Shown here: positions 1-8,611 of the stretch, one piece after another
How the letters are laid out: every line of letters starts with the position of its first letter
How positions within the stretch are numbered: the stretch's first letter is position 1
Assembly (NCBI GenBank): GCA_016125385.1
Contig: WGLV01000036.1
Span: forward strand, 1 to 52,780
Direction: 5' to 3'
DNA: 52,780 bases
DNA from: a bacterium
Lineage (GTDB): Bacteria; Hinthialibacterota; Hinthialibacteria; Hinthialibacterales; Hinthialibacteraceae
Position numbers and translations under genes: made by a program
The notes under the pieces: model-generated
Databases searched by the model: none
Told to the model about the DNA's origin: nothing
What the model saw: the letters and a program-made list of their open reading frames with translations, nothing else

Positions 1-135
1 AACGGAAACAACGGAAACAACGGAAACAACGGAAACAACGGAAACAACGGAAACAACGGAAACAACGGAAACAACGGAAACAACGGAAACAACGGAAACA
101 ACGGAAACAACGGAAACAACGGAAACAACGGAAAC
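1..135 (+). repeat. 15 tandem copies of a 9-bp unit encoding Asn-Gly-Asn
   Basis: Fifteen identical copies of AACGGAAAC run from the window edge to position 135, where the array ends cleanly at AGTGATTCC. It lies in frame with the downstream coding sequence and encodes a repeated Asn-Gly-Asn linker. The copies show no base differences, which points to recent expansion by slippage or to selection for homogeneity. The unit is a multiple of three, so copy-number change alters linker length without shifting frame. The array probably continues to the left of the window. Confidence 0.97.
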
Positions 136-1374
136 AGTGATTCCGAAGATGATGTTGAAGACCCCTCTGATATCCGCCTGTTGCTGATACCCATCGATGG
201 ATCGGTTGCGGGGCCCGGCGCGGCGAACTCCAACTCTGTGATCGATAACGCCTTTGCCGGCGTTCCGTTCCACTGGTTGATCGCGGTAGTGGATCAGAAC
301 GGCGCCGCGCTCGCCGCCAATGGCCTCTTTCGCTTCACCTGGTCGAGTCATAACCGGATCGAACCCGATGAGCCCGGCCCCTCCAACCCGCCTATCGACA
401 TCAATTGGGATTACCCCATCGAAGGCGGCGCCGGGTGGATTCCGAATTTTCGCTTTGTTGACTGCGGCGTATTTCAATTCACCGGTATGGCGCGGGTTCG
501 TATCGGCGAGGGGAAACGCACGTATGTATTACGCGTGACGTCGGCGCCGATGCGCTTTCATCCGCGTTCGTATCGCATTGAGGTCAACCAACAACCCGCC
601 GTCGCGGGGCGCAATGCGTCGTACACCTATTTCGGTCAGCCGTTTCAGGCGTCGCTGACGGTTACCGCGTTGAACGGCGAAGACCCGCCCGCCGTCGCCA
701 CGAATTACAGTGGAGAATTCGCCGCCGCCGACGCGCATCAGCTAACGGTTGCTCCCGCCGAGCCGCTGGCGGCGGGCCAGCGCTTTTCGTTCGCTCCAGC
801 TGTCTTCGAGTTTCAGAGCGGCGTTGCCCACGTCGAGTCGGCGTCAATGACGTTGGCTTGCGATTCGCCCACTGAACCTGAAAGCCGCGTTTTCAATTAT
901 CGCGTGGAAGATCGCTATGGCGGCTACGGTCAGATCGCCGGTCCCGTGTTGGAATTTCGTTGCGGCCGTTTGTTTTTTCACGATATTTATGGGTATACGG
1001 GCCAGACCCGGCGTGTGTTGATCGACGCGCAGTACTACAAAGACGCGGCGTGGCGTCTCAACACCGATGAAGACGTGATTGAAATCACTTCGCCGGATCT
1101 CGCGCTGAGCGGGGCTTCAAGCGTGACGGTTGAAGGCGCGGCGCATCGCTTTTATGGCGGAAAGTTGCGCGGCGGCGCCGAGCCGCTTCAGGTCAGCTCC
1201 GCCGCTTCATTGGAACCACTCCGTTTTACAGTATCGCTTGCGCCCGCGTCGGCGTTGAATTTCTTTTTCGTCAAAACCGCCCATGCGCTGATCGAATCCG
1301 GGCCGGATTCGCCTGATACGCTGGTTCCCGTCATTCTGAGCCGGGTGCTTTATGAACGCGAAATCGTCCCATAG
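1..1374 (+). CDS. MshQ-like (DUF6701-type) surface protein, 5'-truncated by window
   Basis: The frame is open from base 1, so the N-terminus lies outside the window; apparent internal starts near 181 are not real starts. Visible order: about 45 residues of Asn-Gly-Asn repeat, a short acidic linker, then about 400 residues of beta-rich sequence. The pattern LEFRCGRLFFHDIYGY followed by AQYYKDAAWRLNTDED resembles the DUF6701 region of the MSHA biogenesis protein MshQ, where a 'GRL...AQYW...W..N..D' block recurs. That match is recalled, not computed. The last 23 bases overlap the next gene, and the following four genes are MSHA-type minor pseudopilins, which supports a role as a pilus-associated or tip surface protein. 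In Vibrio mshQ is the last gene of the cluster; here it precedes the pseudopilins. Confidence 0.6.
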   Translation, partial: NGNNGNNGNNGNNGNNGNNGNNGNNGNNGNNGNNGNNGNNGNNGNSDSEDDVEDPSDIRLLLIPIDGSVAGPGAANSNSVIDNAFAGVPFHWLIAVVDQNGAALAANGLFRFTWSSHNRIEPDEPGPSNPPIDINWDYPIEGGAGWIPNFRFVDCGVFQFTGMARVRIGEGKRTYVLRVTSAPMRFHPRSYRIEVNQQPAVAGRNASYTYFGQPFQASLTVTALNGEDPPAVATNYSGEFAAADAHQLTVAPAEPLAAGQRFSFAPAVFEFQSGVAHVESASMTLACDSPTEPESRVFNYRVEDRYGGYGQIAGPVLEFRCGRLFFHDIYGYTGQTRRVLIDAQYYKDAAWRLNTDEDVIEITSPDLALSGASSVTVEGAAHRFYGGKLRGGAEPLQVSSAASLEPLRFTVSLAPASALNFFFVKTAHALIESGPDSPDTLVPVILSRVLYEREIVP

Positions 1375-1828
1375 CGGTTTTACCTTGCCTGAACTGCTGG
1401 TGACGCTGATTCTCGTCGGCGTCCTGGCGGGCGTGGCGATGGCGCGTCTCGATTTTGGCGGCGCCAACGCCGCCGGCGCCGCGAGTCTGCTCGAGGTTCG
1501 CCTGTGGGGAGTCAAACAGATCGCCATGACGCATCTGATCCGTGCGGGCCTGCGCTTTGATGAATCGGCCCGCGTATATACCGCCGTTGCGATTCCATCT
1601 GAAAACGGCGGCGCGGACCCATTCGAAGCGGATCCGATTCGTGAAACCATCTCCGCCGATTTCATCGAGACGACGTTCCCCGGCGGCGAGCTCTTTTTTG
1701 ACGCGATGGGGCGTCCGGTCACCGGCGCGGGCGCGCTGATGCAAACGCCGCAGCGAATCACGATCCATGACGGGGATCGCGTGTTTGAAATCGTCGTCGA
1801 GCCGATCACGGGATGGATACATCAATGA
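1352..1828 (+). CDS. Minor pseudopilin, MshC/GspH-like
   Basis: A 158-residue protein with a class III (type IV pilin-like) signal: a short basic leader, then GFTLPELLVTLILVGVLAG with Glu at +5, followed by a hydrophobic helix. A prepilin peptidase would cleave before Phe and the protein would join a pilus or pseudopilus. The remainder is a compact globular domain with no further recognisable motif. It starts inside the end of the MshQ-like gene and its own end overlaps the next gene, so translational coupling is likely. Position and size fit MshC, but assignment to a named MSHA subunit rests on order and general resemblance. Confidence 0.75.
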   Translation: MNAKSSHSGFTLPELLVTLILVGVLAGVAMARLDFGGANAAGAASLLEVRLWGVKQIAMTHLIRAGLRFDESARVYTAVAIPSENGGADPFEADPIRETISADFIETTFPGGELFFDAMGRPVTGAGALMQTPQRITIHDGDRVFEIVVEPITGWIHQ

Positions 1829-2340
1829 AACGCGCCTCGAACGCATTCACGCTGGTTGAAACCATCGTGGCCATCGTCATTCTGGTCGTGACGGTGGGGG
1901 CCGTCGCGATGATCATGACGCAGGGGTACGAGCAACTGGCTTACGCCGGTCAGGCCCAGCGCGCTGCCGCGCTGGCGTCGGTTTATCTGGATGAAGCGAT
2001 CGCTTCGGGCCGCTGGGATGAACTCTCCGGCGGCTTTTCGTCTCGCCCGCGCGCGGTTCCTCTCGATCGCGCGTCTATCGGACCCGAAGAAAGCAATCGC
2101 GCCGCGTATGACGATTGCGACGATTACGACGGCTTTACCGCTTCCGCGCCGCATCGAACGAAAAACGGCGAGCCGCTGGGCGATGAATACAATCTTTTCA
2201 CGGCGTCGATCCGCGTCGAGTTCGCCAATGCGGATGGTTCTCCGGCTTCGGGCAGGACCAATCTGAAGAAAATCACGGTGGTGGTTGAATGGAATCCCGC
2301 GCAACGCGTCCAGTTCTCCAGCCTGCTCGCCAATCTGTGA
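1813..2340 (+). CDS. Minor pseudopilin, MshD/GspI-like
   Basis: A 175-residue pseudopilin. NAFTLVETIVAIVILVVTVG gives the prepilin cleavage site, with Ala rather than Gly before Phe, and Glu at +5. After the helix comes AAALASVYLDEAIASGRWDE, the 'A.A..YL.E' block expected of MshD/GspI-type proteins. The ATG at 1813 overlaps the upstream gene by 16 bases; an ATG at 1825 would give a seven-residue leader and is equally plausible. The last 52 bases overlap the next frame if that gene begins at 2289. Confidence 0.75.
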   Translation: MDTSMKRASNAFTLVETIVAIVILVVTVGAVAMIMTQGYEQLAYAGQAQRAAALASVYLDEAIASGRWDELSGGFSSRPRAVPLDRASIGPEESNRAAYDDCDDYDGFTASAPHRTKNGEPLGDEYNLFTASIRVEFANADGSPASGRTNLKKITVVVEWNPAQRVQFSSLLANL

Positions 2341-3011
2341 GGGCGGGTTTTTCTCTGGTCGAGGTCATCGTCGCCATGACGGTGATGGGGCTGGTGTGCG
2401 TCATGGCCGCGATGCTGATCACCCTGATCGCCGATTCGTATCGTGACGGCTATTCGCGCGCGCTGTATCAGACCCGCCTGCGCGTCACGCTGGCTCAAAT
2501 GACGCGCGAGTTATCCAGCGCCGCGCCTGCATCCGTGCAGGTTTCAGGCGACCCGCCGGGGCTGAGTTTTCTCACGGTCACATGGGCCGCGCGCGTGGAT
2601 GAGGCGTCGCCCGGCGTACTGACCGCTGTTCACGCGCCGCGCTTCAACGCGATTCAACCCGGTCAACGTCTTCTGACGCCCGCCTGGAACGGTGGAACCT
2701 CGCAGCCGCCAATCGCCGCCGTGGATACGCACACGAATCGGATCACCACCGATGGCGTTGATGAACAATCGCCCTTGTTTGTCTGGCCGGTGGATGGCCG
2801 GGTGACGTTCGTGTATCAGGACCATGCGCTTCGGCGCGTGGTAGAATCGTTTGATGGCGCCGGGCCGGCGGGATCGGCCCTGTTGTGTGATGAGTTAAGC
2901 GGTTTTTCCGTAACGCGGCCTTCGCGCGGTCAGATCGTGTTGCGTCTGGCCGCGCGCGACCCGGTCGAAGGCGTCGAATATATTGAGACCGCTTCGGTGA
3001 ATGTGAAATGA
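2289..3011 (+). CDS. Minor pseudopilin, MshO/GspJ-like
   Basis: A protein of up to 240 residues with a prepilin signal: AGFSLVEVIVAMTVMGLVC, cleavage between Gly and Phe, Glu at +5. Following it is a helical segment containing QMTRELSSAAPASVQVSG, which matches the 'RM.RE...A.P.SV' block typical of MshO. The start is uncertain. An ATG at 2289 gives a 20-residue leader, while a GTG at 2337 overlaps the upstream stop as GTGA and would leave only four leader residues. The stop overlaps the next start as ATGA. Role: minor subunit or initiation-complex member of an MSHA-like pilus. Confidence 0.75.
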   Translation: MESRATRPVLQPARQSVRAGFSLVEVIVAMTVMGLVCVMAAMLITLIADSYRDGYSRALYQTRLRVTLAQMTRELSSAAPASVQVSGDPPGLSFLTVTWAARVDEASPGVLTAVHAPRFNAIQPGQRLLTPAWNGGTSQPPIAAVDTHTNRITTDGVDEQSPLFVWPVDGRVTFVYQDHALRRVVESFDGAGPAGSALLCDELSGFSVTRPSRGQIVLRLAARDPVEGVEYIETASVNVK

Positions 3012-3649
3012 ACTCGTCAGGGAAAGTCAATCAATCAAAGGTCCGCCGCCGTTCACCGAAAAACGAACGCGGCTTCGCGCTGGTGGCGGCGATCGCCGTC
3101 CTGCTGCTGCTCTCCATGACGGGTCTGCTGTTCACCGCGCTGGTTCGCGCCCGGCTCGATTCGGCCGCGCGCGCGGTCAACGCGGCGCAGGTGCGCTACC
3201 TGGCTCACAGCGCCGTCCAGCTCGCGATGCTGGAACGCCAGCCGCTGGCGGAAGCGTTAACCGACGCGGCGCCGGGGGCGGCTCGACTTCGCGTATCGGG
3301 CGTGGAGAGCCTGCCGGAGCGAGGGCGTCTCTACGCGGGAGAACACCCCGCCGCCGAGTCAATCGCTTTTACCCGTTCAGCGGGCGATGAAATCGTGCTG
3401 TCCGAACCGTTGCGAAGAGACATCCCCGCTGGTTCGGTTTTGTATGGGCTTACCGATCTGGACGGCGACGGCGCTTACGATTCGGTGACCGATCTTTCGA
3501 TATTAAACGGAGTCGTTACCGTCACAGCCCAATCCGCCGCATCGTCTGACGAAAGCCCGGGCACGTTTGTTGAAACCATCGTCTATCGCGCGGAGGCCCG
3601 GTTGGGCGGCGCCCGATGTCTGGTAGAAGCCGCCGTGATTTATCCCTGA
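3008..3649 (+). CDS. MshP/PilX-like pilus assembly protein
   Basis: A 213-residue protein. After a basic stretch, RGFALVAAIAVLLLLSMTG forms an N-terminal hydrophobic helix of the type seen in MshP and PilX, which lack the +5 Glu of major pilins. The helix is followed by a segment with YLAHSAVQLAMLE, comparable to the 'A..AG.E.A' region after the MshP helix, then a beta-rich domain. The start overlaps the previous stop as ATGA. This is the last gene of the cluster; the next gene is convergent and only 8 bases separate the two stops, with no obvious terminator hairpin between them. Confidence 0.65.
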   Translation: MNSSGKVNQSKVRRRSPKNERGFALVAAIAVLLLLSMTGLLFTALVRARLDSAARAVNAAQVRYLAHSAVQLAMLERQPLAEALTDAAPGAARLRVSGVESLPERGRLYAGEHPAAESIAFTRSAGDEIVLSEPLRRDIPAGSVLYGLTDLDGDGAYDSVTDLSILNGVVTVTAQSAASSDESPGTFVETIVYRAEARLGGARCLVEAAVIYP

Positions 3650-3657
3650 ACAGACAT

Positions 3658-4935
3658 CTACACGTCTTCCGTCAGCACGAACGGTTCGCGGTATTCTCGC
3701 CAGATCAGCTGGTTCGCCTCATCCGCGCCTGGCCCGGTGAATCGTTGCGTCTCGGCGTCAAACGCCAGATTGAGGCGCGTCCGGTAGGCGATGTTGGCGA
3801 GGTGACACATTGAGGTCGACTGATGGCCGATCTCGATCTCGGCGTTGGGGCGTTGCCGGCTGATGACGCAATCGATGAAGTTCTGATAGTGATTGCCGCC
3901 GCTGGCCTCCTGTTCTTCCAACAGGTTGCCGCCGTTGTCGTATGCTTTCCAGCCGCTTCCGTCCGTCGTCAGGCGCCCCTGTTCGCCGTAAAAAGTCACG
4001 CCGAATGAGTGGCCTTCAAATCCGGCGGGGTTCCATGTCCGGTGTTCCCACGTAACCGTGGCGTCATCGTATTCCAACACGGCGATCTGGGTATCGGGCG
4101 TTTGCTGGTCGTCGTCGAAAAAGTGTTTGGCGCCGCCCGCGCAAACCCGTTTCGCGAATCCGCCCTGAATGCCCCAGCGCGCCATGTCGAGCGCGTGGAT
4201 GCCGTTGTTGCCGCATTCGCCGGTGCCGTAATCCCAGAACCAGTGCCATTTGTAGTGAAAGTGGTTTTCGTCGAATGGCCGTTTGGGTCCCGGCCCCAGC
4301 CACAAGTCGTAATTCACGCCGTCTGGAACCGGCTCCGGTTCGGCGTGGCCGATGTTGGGGCGCTGGCTGACGATCCAGGCGCGCGCCATGTGCAGTGGGC
4401 CGATCTCTCCGTCGTGCAGAAACTTCATCGCGTTTTGAATCGCCGTGGCGCTGCGCCGTTGCGTGCCAATCTGAACCACGCGGCCGTATTTGCGGGCGGC
4501 TTTCACCATCAGCCGCCCTTCGGTGAGGTCGTGAGACGCGGGTTTTTCCACGTAGACGTCCTTGCCCGCCTGACAGGCCCAGATGGCGGCGATCGCGTGC
4601 CAGTGGTCGGGAGCGGCGACGACCAGCGCGTCGATCTGGTCGCCTTCAAGCAGACGCCTGAAATCGGTTTCCGCTTTGGGACGCGCCCCGGTGGCTTTTT
4701 CGACTTTCTCCTGCACGGGAGGAATCGTGCGCTCGTCGACGTCGCACAAAGCCGCGATGCGCGTGTTTTTGCATTGGATGAACTCATTCGCCAGTTGTGC
4801 GCCGCGTCCGTGCAGCCCCAAGATGGCGATGCGTACCGTGTTATTCGCCGCCAGCGAGGCGCGCGCCGTGAGCGCGGCGCTTGACGCCAGCAACGCCGAT
4901 CGGCTGATGAATTGTCTGCGGGTGGTTTCGGTCAT
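3658..4935 (-). CDS. Tat-exported Gfo/Idh/MocA family oxidoreductase
   Basis: A 425-residue protein with a twin-arginine leader (TTRRQFISRSALLASSAALT) and a Rossmann motif IAILGLHGRGAQL near residue 35, followed by CDVDE and the family EKPASHD motif. Members are NAD(P)-dependent oxidoreductases acting on sugars, inositols or glycosides; the substrate cannot be read from sequence. Export by Tat implies folding with a bound nucleotide in the cytoplasm before release to the periplasm. The ATG lies 3 bases past the stop of the upstream gene, and its Shine-Dalgarno GGAG overlaps that gene's end, so the two oxidoreductases are coupled. Confidence 0.9.
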   Translation of the reverse strand: MTETTRRQFISRSALLASSAALTARASLAANNTVRIAILGLHGRGAQLANEFIQCKNTRIAALCDVDERTIPPVQEKVEKATGARPKAETDFRRLLEGDQIDALVVAAPDHWHAIAAIWACQAGKDVYVEKPASHDLTEGRLMVKAARKYGRVVQIGTQRRSATAIQNAMKFLHDGEIGPLHMARAWIVSQRPNIGHAEPEPVPDGVNYDLWLGPGPKRPFDENHFHYKWHWFWDYGTGECGNNGIHALDMARWGIQGGFAKRVCAGGAKHFFDDDQQTPDTQIAVLEYDDATVTWEHRTWNPAGFEGHSFGVTFYGEQGRLTTDGSGWKAYDNGGNLLEEQEASGGNHYQNFIDCVISRQRPNAEIEIGHQSTSMCHLANIAYRTRLNLAFDAETQRFTGPGADEANQLIWREYREPFVLTEDV

Positions 4936-4938
4936 GGT

Positions 4939-5925
4939 TTATTCTCCATAGATCGTAGCGGGAGTGATCTCCGGCAGTTTCGCCGGACCTCCGCTCGTTT
5001 TGGACTGGTCGGCGGCTTCCATGAACGCCATCAGCTCCAGCGTCTCCAGCGGGTCGATGGGAGGCTTTTTCGTCTGGAAGAATTGTACGATCGTCTCAAC
5101 GAGTCCTTTATAGGTATGCCCCTCGACGAACTCGATCTTTTTCGTACCGTAAATCGTTGCGCCGTAGGTGTGCAGCCCTTCGCGAATTCCGCGAAAGGTT
5201 CCGATGCGTCCGTCGTTCCATATCCCCACCGTGACGTCGGCGGAGTCCTGCTGAAAGCGTGTGACCGAGACGCATCCGCGCCCCATTACGGTATACAGCG
5301 TTTCCACGCCGTGTACGCCGTACCAGAACAGGTCGGGATGATGTTCTTCGTATGAAATGGGCGAAAACGCTTCACACCCCTTTACCTCGCCCAGCTCGCC
5401 GCTTTTCAGCATCGTCTGCAAGGGTGGATACCAGCGCAGGCTCGATCCCCCGAACCACGGTACGCCCGCCTTGTGGGCCAGCCGCGCGATCTCAACCGCG
5501 TCGGCGTAGCTGCCCGCGACCGGTTTGTCGACGAAAAACGGCAGCCCGGCTTCGATGACCTTTCGGGCTTCTTCCAGGTGCGGGCGGCCATCCACGTTTT
5601 CAATCAGAACGCCGTCAACCATGCCGCACAGTTCCTCTATCGAATTGGTGATGGTCGCGCCGAACTCATCGCGCAGGCGTCTGGTGTATTCATCGACCCG
5701 CGACGCGCTTGATTCGATGTCGGGGCTTCCGCCCGGAAAACCCGCCACCACTCTGGCGCCCGGCACATGCTCGGGATGGTTGGGGTCGTTGAGAATCTGA
5801 GAAAAGGCGATGACGTGTGAGGTATCGAGACCGATCATCCCCAACCGGATCGGCTCCCCGGCGGCGCCGGCCGGTAAACACAGGGAAATCGTTATGATAA
5901 TGGCGGATAATAATTTGACGTTCAT
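4939..5925 (-). CDS. Gfo/Idh/MocA-like oxidoreductase, Sec signal peptide
   Basis: A 328-residue protein with a conventional signal peptide (hydrophobic core, AGAAG), then IRLGMIGLDTSHVIAFSQIL as a degenerate Rossmann start in which the usual GxGxxG is replaced by GLDTSH. FVDKPVAGSYADAVE carries the DKP variant of the family EKP motif. It is shorter than its partner and probably belongs to a divergent Gfo/Idh subfamily; whether it binds nucleotide is uncertain. A strong ribosome binding site (GAGGAG) sits just upstream. It is the first gene of a two-gene unit with the Tat-exported oxidoreductase. The AT-rich stretch at about 5950-5985 is the likely promoter region. Confidence 0.8.
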   Translation of the reverse strand: MNVKLLSAIIITISLCLPAGAAGEPIRLGMIGLDTSHVIAFSQILNDPNHPEHVPGARVVAGFPGGSPDIESSASRVDEYTRRLRDEFGATITNSIEELCGMVDGVLIENVDGRPHLEEARKVIEAGLPFFVDKPVAGSYADAVEIARLAHKAGVPWFGGSSLRWYPPLQTMLKSGELGEVKGCEAFSPISYEEHHPDLFWYGVHGVETLYTVMGRGCVSVTRFQQDSADVTVGIWNDGRIGTFRGIREGLHTYGATIYGTKKIEFVEGHTYKGLVETIVQFFQTKKPPIDPLETLELMAFMEAADQSKTSGGPAKLPEITPATIYGE

Positions 5926-6146
5926 GGATTCATTCTCCTCAGTAAAGTCTTCTTTTATAACATAACATAATAAAGTTAAACAGATGGGGCGGCGCTTTCA
6001 AAAAAACATCGAACATGGCTATACCCGCCGCTCGAGCCAAACGATAATAGACAACCCGGTTCACGAGCGGTTCGCGGCAGGGTCAATCCCGTCCTTTATC
6101 CGGGCGGGATTTGTAATATTCCGATGAACTTTGAGACGGCCCCCGC
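5926..6146. other. Divergent intergenic region with a stem-loop at 6085-6111
   Basis: This 221-base gap separates the minus-strand oxidoreductase pair from the plus-strand acetyltransferase. The left part (5950-5985) is strongly AT-rich, and on the minus strand contains TATAAAA preceded by overlapping TTATG repeats, a plausible promoter for the oxidoreductases. The right part holds an inverted repeat: 10-base arms at 6085-6094 and 6102-6111 (AATCCCGTCC and GGGCGGGATT, one G-T pair) with a 7-base loop. The tail is TGTAATATT rather than a run of T, so termination is doubtful; it lies 35 bases before the GNAT start. Confidence 0.45.
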
Positions 6147-6644
6147 ATGAAACTGTTCACCGACCGGTTTTGCATCCGCAATATCGTTCAACGAGACTGG
6201 AACGATTATTTCGAGATTTTTGGAAACCCGATCGTCTGCCAGTACGACGATTTTGAACCTACCCGGTTTGAAGACGCCAAGAGCGAAATCGCCCGCATTC
6301 TGCAAGCCTACGTCGAAAAAAGGCCCGAGCAGGAATTCGCGCTCGAATTGAAATCAGAGAAGAAGATGGTGGGCGTGTTGTCCTATCGCCTGAGCGGCGG
6401 CCTGCTGTATGTGGGCTATCATATTAACGTAAACTATCATGGCCGAGGCTTCGCCACCGAGGCCATGACCGAATTCATTCAATATCTCTCCAACGTCTTC
6501 AGCGAACCCATCGCCGCGGTCGTCGATTCTGAAAACGCGCCCTCCATCCGCGTGCTGCAAAAACTCGGTTTTAGAAAGGTCTCCTGCAAACCCGATCCCC
6601 TCAAAGCCGATCAGGGCAGAATCGAGTTGGAATACCGGTTGTAG
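6147..6644 (+). CDS. GNAT N-acetyltransferase, RimJ/RimL type
   Basis: A 165-residue single-domain acetyltransferase transferring acetyl from acetyl-CoA to an amino group; the acceptor is unknown. The acetyl-CoA loop YHGRGFATEAMTEFIQYL (about residues 92-110) and the C-terminal SENAPSIRVLQKLGFRKV block are diagnostic of the Acetyltransf_3 branch that includes ribosomal-protein acetyltransferases and resistance-like enzymes. No signal peptide is seen. The last 34 bases overlap the 3' end of the convergent membrane-protein gene. Confidence 0.9.
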   Translation: MKLFTDRFCIRNIVQRDWNDYFEIFGNPIVCQYDDFEPTRFEDAKSEIARILQAYVEKRPEQEFALELKSEKKMVGVLSYRLSGGLLYVGYHINVNYHGRGFATEAMTEFIQYLSNVFSEPIAAVVDSENAPSIRVLQKLGFRKVSCKPDPLKADQGRIELEYRL

Positions 6645-8479
6645 GCCCTGCCTGTATCCACGACGGGGGTGTCTGGCTGTTCCGCCCCTCGCTTTCGTTT
6701 CTCCAGCGACGCCCTCGAAAGCCCGATGTACCAGCGGTCGATTTTCTCCACCCGGAACCCGTCGGGAATCGATTCGCGTGCGTTCGCCACGAACAGCCCT
6801 CGCGCCGCGTCGTTGCGCTCGTCCTGAATCGCCTGCCACATCGCTTCGGTCGAGACCTCGCCCCAGCCGCCCATGTCGGTGCGCCGGCCCGTCATCACGG
6901 TGACGAGGTCGGCGAAGTGCGCACCGGCGTCAGGCAGGTGAATGATGTCATCCGGTTCCGTCGTTTCTTCGATCTCTTTCCACAGCGCCTCCAGATGGCT
7001 CAGGTCCTGACGCTCGCGATGCAACAGCATCACGATGGAGAAATGCGTCGCGGTGATGTTGGGCATGAAGCCGGGCCGGGTTTGTCCTTCGCCGAAAAAC
7101 GAAATGCAGGGCAGGGGAATCAATGTGATCAGCCCCAGTTGCAGAACGCGGCGCCGGGTGGTCTCCGGCGTCAGCCAGCGGCGGAACGGCCAGGCGATGA
7201 AGGGCGAGTAAAACGGCGCCGCGTGCATGAAAAACCGTCCGCCGTACTGGATCAGCATCGGAATGAACCCGAGCGTCATCGAACGCAGAATCGCCGCGTT
7301 TCGATTGCGCATCCGAATCCATCCGTACGCCGCCAGCAGCACAAACACGGGGTTGATGAGTTGCAGCCACAGCAGCCGGCCGACGATCGCCTCGGTGGAA
7401 TACCCCTGCGGCCCGCCGGAGTGCATCCAGCCCGAAAACGCGGCGTACCGCGCCAGCCAGGGCGCCGCGAGACAGAAACCGCCCGCGATGGCGAACAACG
7501 TGGTGATGAAATACTCGCGCCGCCATACGCCGAATATCAACAACCCCAGCGAAATCAGCATCGGCATGCCGGTGTGCGTATAAAACGCCAGCCCGAGCAG
7601 CGCCGCCGCCAGCCATTTCCGTTTCGACAGAACCGCCAGCAGTATGAACGGCGTGAATGAATTAACCAGCGACGAAGGCAATCCGCTCAGACACCCCATA
7701 CCGAACATGAATTCCATCGAGAGAACGATCAGCGAACCATAGGCCAACCCCGCGCCCAGCAGCCGCCGGTACAGCAGCCAGTGCGAAAACAACGCCAGCG
7801 GATAAATCAGCATCTGCAGCGTGGCGTATCCGCTGACGACGTGATCGGGCGTGTGGGCGAAGAACGCGGTCAGCAAGTGAATAAACGGCGGGTAGAGATG
7901 AGGCCGCCCCATCGGAGCGAATTCCCAGTCGTCCCACAGGGGAATCTCGCCGCGCTCGAGAATTTTCTGCGCCACGGCCATGTGATAGTAATGATCGGAG
8001 GGCTCCAGCTGATTGACCAGCCGTTCTTTGTTGATGGCGAGAACCGCGAAAAAGAAAACGATCAGAATCAGGCTGTATCCATCGAATGAATGAGCCGAAA
8101 AACCGCTCGCCTCGCGATCGCTCTCCGCGCCGATCGGCGTATTCAGATTGAGGGCCTCGTCGATCCAGAAAAACAGCCTCACCATCAGCAGCAACAGCGC
8201 GAATCGCCACAACCCCGCGAAAAAAAGAAACGTTCCCACTATCAGGCAAACGAAGCCGATCGGCCGTAACAGATAGGCCGGCCAGCGCTGGTTAAACTCT
8301 TTTCGCCAGCACCACAGCCCCAGCGGCCAGAGGCCCGCGCTGCATGGGATGAAGCCGATATAATGCCATCGCGGCGCGGCGACCCATTTCGCCAGCCGTT
8401 CGGCAAGGCCCGCGAACCAGGCGGGAATCGTCAGGACGATGCCGATAAACGCCGCTAACCGGCCGATTAGTTTTTTCAT
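6611..8479 (-). CDS. Polytopic GT-C-like membrane protein (putative glycosyltransferase)
   Basis: About 622 residues with many hydrophobic helices in the first 460 and a soluble C-terminal region of about 160. The segment SDHYYHMAVAQKILERGEIP, followed by WDDWEFAPMGRP and YPPFIHLL, recalls the first extracytoplasmic loop of STT3/GT-C glycosyltransferases, where an acidic residue binds metal and lipid-linked sugar. The assignment is by pattern only. The soluble tail contains TDMGGWGEVSTEAMWQ and may be the acceptor-side domain. I chose the ATG at 8479 because GGGGAC lies 7 bases upstream; an ATG at 8494 would add five residues. The 3' end overlaps the GNAT gene by 34 bases. Confidence 0.6.
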   Translation of the reverse strand: MKKLIGRLAAFIGIVLTIPAWFAGLAERLAKWVAAPRWHYIGFIPCSAGLWPLGLWCWRKEFNQRWPAYLLRPIGFVCLIVGTFLFFAGLWRFALLLLMVRLFFWIDEALNLNTPIGAESDREASGFSAHSFDGYSLILIVFFFAVLAINKERLVNQLEPSDHYYHMAVAQKILERGEIPLWDDWEFAPMGRPHLYPPFIHLLTAFFAHTPDHVVSGYATLQMLIYPLALFSHWLLYRRLLGAGLAYGSLIVLSMEFMFGMGCLSGLPSSLVNSFTPFILLAVLSKRKWLAAALLGLAFYTHTGMPMLISLGLLIFGVWRREYFITTLFAIAGGFCLAAPWLARYAAFSGWMHSGGPQGYSTEAIVGRLLWLQLINPVFVLLAAYGWIRMRNRNAAILRSMTLGFIPMLIQYGGRFFMHAAPFYSPFIAWPFRRWLTPETTRRRVLQLGLITLIPLPCISFFGEGQTRPGFMPNITATHFSIVMLLHRERQDLSHLEALWKEIEETTEPDDIIHLPDAGAHFADLVTVMTGRRTDMGGWGEVSTEAMWQAIQDERNDAARGLFVANARESIPDGFRVEKIDRWYIGLSRASLEKRKRGAEQPDTPVVDTGRAYNRYSNSILP

Positions 8480-8576
8480 CGTGAGTCCCCGCATCGCCTT
8501 GAGATGATTGCCGCTCGTAAGTCATACCACGGAAACCCGCTCCAATGGGAGTGGCGCCGGCGGGAACCTTTCTGGT

Positions 8577-8591
8577 AAGATGAATCATCTT
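8577..8591. promoter_or_regulatory. Perfect palindrome upstream of oxidoreductase RBS
   Basis: AAGATGA-A-TCATCTT is a perfect inverted repeat with 7-base arms and a single central base. It lies in the 132-base divergent gap and ends 5 bases before the GGAGGAG ribosome binding site of the gene at 8612. It could be a dimeric repressor operator or an RNA hairpin at the ribosome binding site. No regulator gene is adjacent. Confidence 0.4.
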
Positions 8592-8611
8592 GACTGGAGG
8601 AGAGTGACGCA

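Noticed and set aside
1-135. CRISPR-like or satellite repeat array
   Set aside because: The units are contiguous 9-mers without spacers and lie in frame with a coding sequence, so it is a coding repeat.
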